Positions 57,852 through 64,000 of a stretch of DNA of 64,000 nt are shown here, piece after piece; the stretch's first letter is position 1, and each line of letters opens with the position of its first letter. Made by a program: the position numbers and the translations under genes. A model generated the notes under the pieces. The model was not told where the DNA came from. It ran no database searches and worked only from the letters and a program-made list of their open reading frames with translations. The stretch lies in the NCBI GenBank assembly GCA_015345905.1, contig JADDTR010000006.1, positions 62,001-126,000 on the forward strand, given 5' to 3'. This DNA comes from Aotearoamyces nothofagi (taxonomy: Eukaryota > Ascomycota > Leotiomycetes > Leotiales > Tympanidaceae).

Positions 57852-58997
57852 TCAACGCCTGCGATCCCGATCCCGATCCCTGTCTCTGTCTCTATGGTCG
57901 TCTCTCTCCCTATCCCTTCGATAGCTGTCGCCATATCTCTCGTCGCGGCTCTCCCTCTTCCGCTCCTCGCGTTCCCTGTACTCGTTCGCCCTGGGTCTTC
58001 TCTCTCCACCTCCGCCTCCGCGTCCGCCACCGCGTTTGCCAGAGCCTAGCCTCTTGGTGTCGCTGTGTTGGACCCAGGCGCCTAGCTCTTCGGCACCCTT
58101 GAGCTCGCTGGCCCCGAGGCCGAGGAGGTTTTGTCTCCTCTTGATCTCTTTCGGTCTCTCGACGCGTCCTTTTTTGGCGTCGCCTTCCTTCCACCCCATG
58201 CCGCGTAGTAGTGCAGCGCCGAATTCTTCAACGGGTACGCGCTCATAATCCTCGAGGGTAGAAACATCAGGAGCTGCACGTATTGCTCGTCGGTATGCAT
58301 CTCCTTCGCTCATTGGTGCCACGTATTCCTCTTTGGCATCTGCAGCTGCAGGAATGACAAGATCTGGTCCCTTCTTCTCACTCCTTACACCCATAAGCGC
58401 TTCAATAGCGCGCTCGTCCTCCGTCTTCTCTCGCGGCGCTTCAGCCGGTTCAGTCTGTTCCACCGCCTCGGCCTTCTCTACGACATCGGTCGTCGCAGCT
58501 GTTTCAGCATCAGCATCCTCGGTCCGCTGCTTCTTCGTAATTGACAATCCCCATTGAACGTCCTCTCCTGAATCAACAACTTCTCGAACCCCCTTCCCAC
58601 TTCTTTGCGCCTGAACTTCAGGTGGCAAAATGTTCTTCCCCTTCCCACCACGACCCTTCCTAATCTCTTCCCTCCAGTCCTTGTTCTTCATCGCGGGAAT
58701 CACCAGTGGTCCAGATGCTTCCTTTCCATCCTTCTTTTTCAACGCGCCGCCTTCACGGATATCAAACCCCGTCACTTCTTCATGGCGCACCGGCCTTTCA
58801 TCATCCGAGTCGTCGGAGACGTCATGTAGTGCCGATCTTGGTCGTTTGCCCAGTGTCGTCGAAGGCGAGGATTTGGCCTTTGTAGAGAATGAAATAGGTT
58901 TGGAGGACGGCTTCGCAGAAAGGGAAAAGCCTTTGATTGCGATTCTCGGAGGCGCAGACTCTGCTGCATCCATGACGATGGCTTTACTTGGTGACAT
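57852..58997 (-). CDS. SPP2: Pre-mRNA splicing factor SPP2 homologue (G-patch/DExH-binding region)
   Basis: One exon, 381 residues. The N-terminus has IAIKGFSLSAKPSSK, and the middle has KVTGFD-like VTGFDIREGG. The conserved core is YERVPVEEFGAALLRGMGWKEG, the G-patch-like helix that in yeast Spp2 and human GPKOW binds and activates the DEAH helicase Prp2/DHX16. It is followed by RRQNLLGLGA. The C-terminus is a Gly-rich then Arg/Asp/Glu-rich (RDRDRDRD) tail typical of spliceosomal proteins. The start at 58997 is chosen because family N-termini resemble it; the frame is open upstream without similarity. A TCACGTGA palindrome lies 110 bases upstream. It acts in the nucleus at the catalytic activation step of the spliceosome. 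Confidence 0.92.
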   Translation of the reverse strand: MSPSKAIVMDAAESAPPRIAIKGFSLSAKPSSKPISFSTKAKSSPSTTLGKRPRSALHDVSDDSDDERPVRHEEVTGFDIREGGALKKKDGKEASGPLVIPAMKNKDWREEIRKGRGGKGKNILPPEVQAQRSGKGVREVVDSGEDVQWGLSITKKQRTEDADAETAATTDVVEKAEAVEQTEPAEAPREKTEDERAIEALMGVRSEKKGPDLVIPAAADAKEEYVAPMSEGDAYRRAIRAAPDVSTLEDYERVPVEEFGAALLRGMGWKEGDAKKGRVERPKEIKRRQNLLGLGASELKGAEELGAWVQHSDTKRLGSGKRGGGRGGGGGERRPRANEYREREERKRESRDERYGDSYRRDRERDDHRDRDRDRDRDRRR

Positions 58998-59106
58998 CTT
59001 GTCTGTATTGCCACAGGCAAGTTTGAGATTGTGGTTAGCAATAATGTTTTTCGAGAACCAAGTCATTCTTAGTTTGCATTGTTTGCACAAAGTTTTAGGC
59101 ATACTG

Positions 59107-59114
59107 TCACGTGA
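59107..59114. promoter_or_regulatory. TCACGTGA palindrome upstream of SPP2
   Basis: A perfect 8-base palindrome containing the CACGTG E-box core, 110 bases before the SPP2 start codon. Such sites bind Cbf1-type bHLH factors in fungi and are frequent in promoters of core genes. Binding is inferred. Confidence 0.45.
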
Positions 59115-59265
59115 TATGGTTTCACAAATCGACCATCTAATTGTTTGAATCTTATTCTTCATTGTTCGTTGGATGCACTGTACGACTTTTGTGTACAGGC
59201 ACCTACGATGTGGAAGCTACCTTATCCTCTGCTTGCTCTACTCTGCAGTGCAACGTCCTGTAATC

Positions 59266-62200
59266 TTACTTTCCCAATCCTGACCCCGCGCTTGCGCTTC
59301 TACTTTGATTGGCCGCTACCGCCTGCCTTTCTTGTTGTGCTCTCAGCATCTGAGCATATTGTTGAGGGCTATTCTGCATTCCATTGGGCATATTAGCCAA
59401 CGGGCTTCCGTTGCCAGCAGCTGCGTGCATGGCCGATTGAGATAGTTGTTGCCTTTGTTGTGCTAGACTCTGGTTGAGAGAGTCGCCTACCAATTTGCGG
59501 ATCTGGTCTTGCGTGGCATTGGGATAATTGGCTCGGAACTGAGCTTCGAGTTTGCCCACTTGAGAGACGTTACCGTTGGAGTGTTGTGGTTGTTGATGAT
59601 TTTGGCTCATTCGTGGTGATCCTGCCGAGCCTGGCACTGGGCCATTAGAAGCATTCAGGCCATTCGCAGGCGGTGTTGATACACCATTGGAGTTTGCGGC
59701 GTTGAAGGCCATCATGGCTTGGCCATTTTGCATAAATGATTGCTGGTTCATGCCATTCATGTTACTCCGCATGTTTGGTGGGGAGTTGTGAGGATTCTGT
59801 CCTTGGTGCTGCAGTTGCATTTGGATAGTTTGGCGTTGTTGCTCGGAGATTTGACGTGCTTGCATAGTGAGACGAAGATCCGGTACAGGATTCGGCGCTG
59901 GTATTCTATGCTGAGATGGAATTCCTTGCATACCTGGCATACCTTGCATTCCCTGCATCTGAGCTTGTGGGATGCCTTTTAATGGCATCTGAGGAATACC
60001 GCCTTGACCGTTTGGCATAGCATTTTGAGAACCCATCCCATTTGGAAGTGGCTGCATTGGGACTTGCGGTAACTGGCCAGGAACGGCGAGTTGATTAGGT
60101 CTATTTGGATTGGATGTTTGGTTGACTGGAGTTCCACCATTGGCATTTGGGTTGCGTTGCTGTTGCGGAACTCCGTTTAGATATTGCTGAGGATTCTGCT
60201 GGGGGTTCCTTTGCTGCTGTTGCATGGCCTTGGAATGGTTAGCAACAGGTAATACAAATATGAAATTATCATTGGTAGTAATATGGATGATCTAATCTTA
60301 CCCTTCGCTGTGCCTCTTGCTGGGCTTGCATCCGATTCAAACGTTCCTGAATTTGCAACTCTCGTTCGTGCTTCAGTCGACTGAAGTCTTGGGGAGTATG
60401 TCTAACTACCTGAGGTTGAGGTACTTCATTGGCCTTGCGCATTGCGGCCAAGCCAGCAGAATGTTGCTGTTTTTGCAGGGATGTCTCTCTTTTCTTGGCC
60501 AGTTTCCTCATAGCATCAACCAGGGTCAAATGCTTCTGATTCCTCCTTCTCTCAACCCGGACACTGGTGGTCGTCCTTCTGCGAATTGGAGTGACAGCTC
60601 CTCCTGCGGCATTGGATTGGGGTGGCGCTTGGGCTGCTTGCTGCAGCAAATTTCTTTGTGCAGCCTCTAGCCTATTGTTATATGCTCTGAAATAGTGGGT
60701 CTTTTGCATGTCTGCAGGCAATCCTTCGAGGTGAACCCATCGTTCAAAACACTCCCATGGAGTACGTCGCTCGGCCCCTGAACTAAATAATGAGCGAGTC
60801 ACCAGCATACTAGATATGAGAGACCAGTTGTACTGATACTCGCGTACCAGTGTCCTAAGCTCGTCATCTTCTGCCCAAGTCCATTGCGAAGAACTGCGAC
60901 TTTCGAAGAAGCTTTGCAAAGGCATAGGGAATTCCGAAGGCGGCCGGAATTGGTGCCCATTGTGGATACGATCTCTGATGGCCTTGTTTGCTGGATTGAA
61001 AAGTGCAACGTCAACTTCAACAGGCTCTAAATGTCTATTCTGCGACCCATGTCCCCCAAAGACTACATGCTCGTCATCGTCGTCCTCTTCATCGTATTCG
61101 TATCGGCTTTTCTTCTTTGGTGGTCCATCATCCTTCAACACTATCTTGCCCTCAAGATACTTGCTAAGCGGTAATGCCGGGCGTCGCCATGAAGCATCTG
61201 GATCTACCTCCGAGGTTGGTAGATCAGATTGTGGGACCTTCAGAGGAGACCCATACATCGGTAGCTCTTCTAGGAGTTTGTCGGTTGCAGGCGACCTCCT
61301 AAGGCCAAATACAACATCGTCATCGCTCAAAGAAAACATGGCAGTTGGCGCTACAGCATCCAGAAGGCTAAGCCGTGGTTCTTCATCAAAATCATAGCCG
61401 GGCGAATCGTTATCTGCAGAGGCAACAAGATCTGGCGTAGGGTCACTGATATCAAGATCAGAAGTAACCTCTTGCATACTGACATATAATGCCGTATCCC
61501 GTTCCACCGAAGTAGGTGGTGTTGCTTTCACCTGTAGTAATTTCCGATCATCTAGATCAGATGCTACCCATTCTGCGCAGGCAAATGCAAGATTCCTTGC
61601 CACGGCATATTTCCATTTTCTCTCCTCCCTGAAGTCCGTTCGCATCCACTTAGCCTCTTTAAGTAGCTCGTCCCAATGAGATGTTTGCCGATTAGGCTCA
61701 GCAGAACGTTTTGGTTGGCGGAAGGACCATTTGTCTTGTCCCTGGAGGTTGTGGATACGCCTGAGAACTTTGTGGGTCTGGTGCTCGTGAAATGGAACGT
61801 AGGCATTTGAAGTTGTGATGGTCTTGTGGGCTTGTGATAAAAGAGTCTCTAGTGGTTGCATTCCCCGAGTGGCACTATATGCCTGTGATAAAATAAGTGG
61901 CATGAAATAATCAACAGAGGCTTGATCTTGAGCTCTTGTGCCGGCAGATATTAAAGCAGATCTAGTTGGCAGTCCTTTGGGGGGCTGCTTGGCGAACACG
62001 ACGGTGGATAGTTTGCTCCGCTCCTTTTCTTTTGCGCGTTCGACCATGCTTCGGAGACGGCCTGGGGATTGTGGGGTAGTAGATCTTGAATGCGAAACCG
62101 AGTCTGTTGAAGATTCTGTCGTCGTCGATTTTCCGATCGCTGGGCGGTCCGCAGTAGTATTTGGCTTGGCAATCTCGCCAAGTATTTCAGATACGGATCT

Positions 62201-64000
62201 ATGCTTTATAGCACCTGAAGAAACTCGAGTAGTCATACGATCGAATGTTGGAAGTGTTGGGGGTGTTAGAGCGGTTCCAGGCGGTGTACGCTGTGGGGTT
62301 GGTATTGATGAAGTAGAAGATAATTCCCTCTGGCTAGCTGGTCGTCGGTCGTGAGACTCTGCAGCTTCTTCGGCGGTAACAGACTCCTGCTTCGGTATGG
62401 TAGCTGTCGATACAATGGCAGGTTCATCGCCAACATCTATATCAACGTCCATATGATCCCCGGCGGTAACCAATTCGGTGGAGGTTTCAACCTTGGTAGG
62501 TTCTACCGTTGTGGATTCCGGAGCTGGTGCTCCCTTATCTTCAGGAGTAGGGACACCAACAACCTCGTCTTCTTCCTCGTCCATAATATCCTGCCCTGTT
62601 TCAGACACTACGTGAGCTTCAAGTGATGGCTCGATTCGGGGGGGGGCAGCCTGTTTTTGATCACCGCCCACCTCTTGATCTTCGTTTGAAGCGGTAGCAG
62701 CTTGTTCCTCCTCAAGTCTTAACTGAGCATCTGCATCCGTGGGACTACTACCTAATATCTCGGCTCGTATTGCTTCTATTTGTGCTTTTTGTAGCTTATC
62801 ATGTTCCTTCTGCTCTCGGACTTCTTCTTGGCTAGGAGCAAGCTCTGGTGGTGTCGATGTGCAGACCTCTTTCTCGTCTAATCTGTCACCATCGTATCGA
62901 GGACCTTCATTATCAGGGCTTGTATCAGTTGATGCTTCGTGACCCGCAGGAGTAGTGGCTGAATTAGCCCCAGTTATAGATCCTAGTGATGACATAGCAT
63001 CGGCAATCCGCGAGCTGTGCGGCGGAGGTTTGATGGATAATGTCCCAGCATCCTCTCTCCGTTCTTCTCTTGCTCGATCTGCCATGACGTGGTCCAATTT
63101 ACGCAGGCGCCTCTCTTGGACTTCCTTCGGCGGGAGATGCACGGTAGCAGCCTTGTGATGTCCATCCTGTGATCCATTGACGACCTTTCTAGGCAGCTTT
63201 CCTACATCTTCAGGTGAAATTGGTATAGCAATAATGGGATTAACTCCTGGGCTTCCTGGCGGTCTTTCCACATCCTCAATACGCTCCTGCTTTAGAACCT
63301 CTGATGGCACTCCAGCTTCCGGAAAAGAATGTTCGGGTTCAATTGCTTCATCTATCGTTTTGTCGACAACGGTATCTAATATTAAAGCCGTCTCCCTGGG
63401 AAGCTGCGTCTTAGAGCTCCGTGGCGAAGCTTTGTGAGCAACAGGCGATGCGGTGTCAGAAGAGCGTGTTCGTCGCAGCGTGTCCCGCACATCTGGATGA
63501 GTACTCGTTGGGCCATCCACGGGCTCCTTCGCAGGTGTGCTTGGCCTGCTCTTCCTAGATCCATCCTCGCGATTTCCTCTCGATGAAGGCCGCGATAACT
63601 CCGAAGATGGCGCATCTTGAACAGGTGCACCAGTAGATACTTTCCTTGCTGTGTCAGATCGGAGTTGTCGTCGCGTGGGGATTGAGGCTTCGTTCAACAG
63701 GCGACCCCTGTTTGCGATAAGTTAGCATTCAATTCAGCCAACGCTCAACCGATCGAATAAATTCAAATCGCGACTATTTAAAAAGCGAACTGACTGTAGA
63801 ATATCATTGTCCTCGAGAAATCGCGCTTCTTCGGGCGTGGGAGTGGACGTGTCGGTCTTGAGGTGGGATATTTGTGGAATAGGTGTGTCGCGAGTAACAT
63901 TATACAACTCCCTCAACTTCCTCTTGCGAGAGGTAGCAATTAATCTATGAGGATCATAACGCGTCAGCAACAACTCGAAATATGCATGATCAGCGACTCG
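59266..64000 (-). CDS. VID21: VID21/EAF1 homologue, scaffold of the NuA4 histone acetyltransferase, 5' partial
   Basis: Three exons lie in the window (64000-63795, 63707-60302, 60228-59266), over 1500 residues; the 5' end is beyond the right edge. The first visible exon has HAYFELLLTRYD and SRKRKLRELYNV, the family N-terminus, joined through ILQ to GRLLNEASIPTRRQL by intron 1. A long acidic Ser/Thr/Pro-rich region follows. The HSA domain reads SHWDELLKEAKWMRTDFREERKWKYAVARN (shown here as its parts: SHWDELLKEAKWMRTDF, then EERKWKYAVARN), which binds actin-related proteins. A SANT/Myb domain follows (WTWAEDDELRTLVREYQYNW ... WECFERWVHLEG). The last exon encodes a Gln/Asn/Pro-rich tail. Eaf1/Vid21 is the platform that assembles NuA4 in the nucleus, acetylating H4 and H2A. 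A further short intron near 63945 cannot be excluded. Confidence 0.93.

Overview
The window is nuclear DNA of a filamentous ascomycete (Pezizomycotina). Genes carry short introns of about 45-75 nt with GTRNGT donors and CTRAY branch sites. There are three Zn2Cys6 regulators, two P450s and several MFS transporters. A 3 kb AT-rich island looks like a transposon eroded by repeat-induced point mutation (RIP). I cannot place the genus. Exon borders were read by eye and checked for phase and family fit; no search was run.

Left part (1-31.5 kb, possibly to 37.6 kb): the flank of a secondary-metabolite gene cluster. Bases 97-1 on the minus strand are the start of a polyketide synthase ketosynthase domain that runs off the left edge. 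It is transcribed divergently from a LovC-type trans-acting enoyl reductase (1141-2295). This pairing is typical of PKS-NRPS hybrids and some reducing PKSs. A Zn2Cys6 regulator (2526-5147) follows. Next comes about 10.8 kb without a recognisable gene, holding tandem repeats, a foldback element and the fossil LTR retroelement (10255-13244). The tailoring block then resumes: a CYP52/CYP539-like P450 (15991-17611), a CYP68/ent-kaurene-oxidase-like P450 (18359-20030), and a fusion of an Old Yellow Enzyme with a short-chain dehydrogenase (20854-23394). An MCT-type transporter (24262-25657), a second Zn2Cys6 regulator (26049-28507) and a DHA2-type exporter (29629-31481) follow. A third Zn2Cys6 regulator (33324-35129) and an aldo-keto reductase (36230-37582) may close the cluster. 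ER, P450s and SDR together suggest a tetramate or 2-pyridone type product, but this is inference because the megasynthase lies outside the window.

Middle part (37.6-46 kb): gene-poor. It holds a decayed fungal gene (40007-41194), a small cysteine-containing protein of unknown function (41292-41882) and a GPI-anchored-looking secreted protein with an internal duplication (45003-45729).

Right part (46-64 kb): mostly conserved genes. These are UTP13 of the small-subunit processome, a multi-pass membrane protein, a ten-exon Cys/Met-metabolism PLP-fold protein that lacks its Schiff-base lysine, an ACS-family transporter, the splicing factor SPP2 and the NuA4 scaffold VID21/EAF1, whose 5' end lies beyond the right edge.
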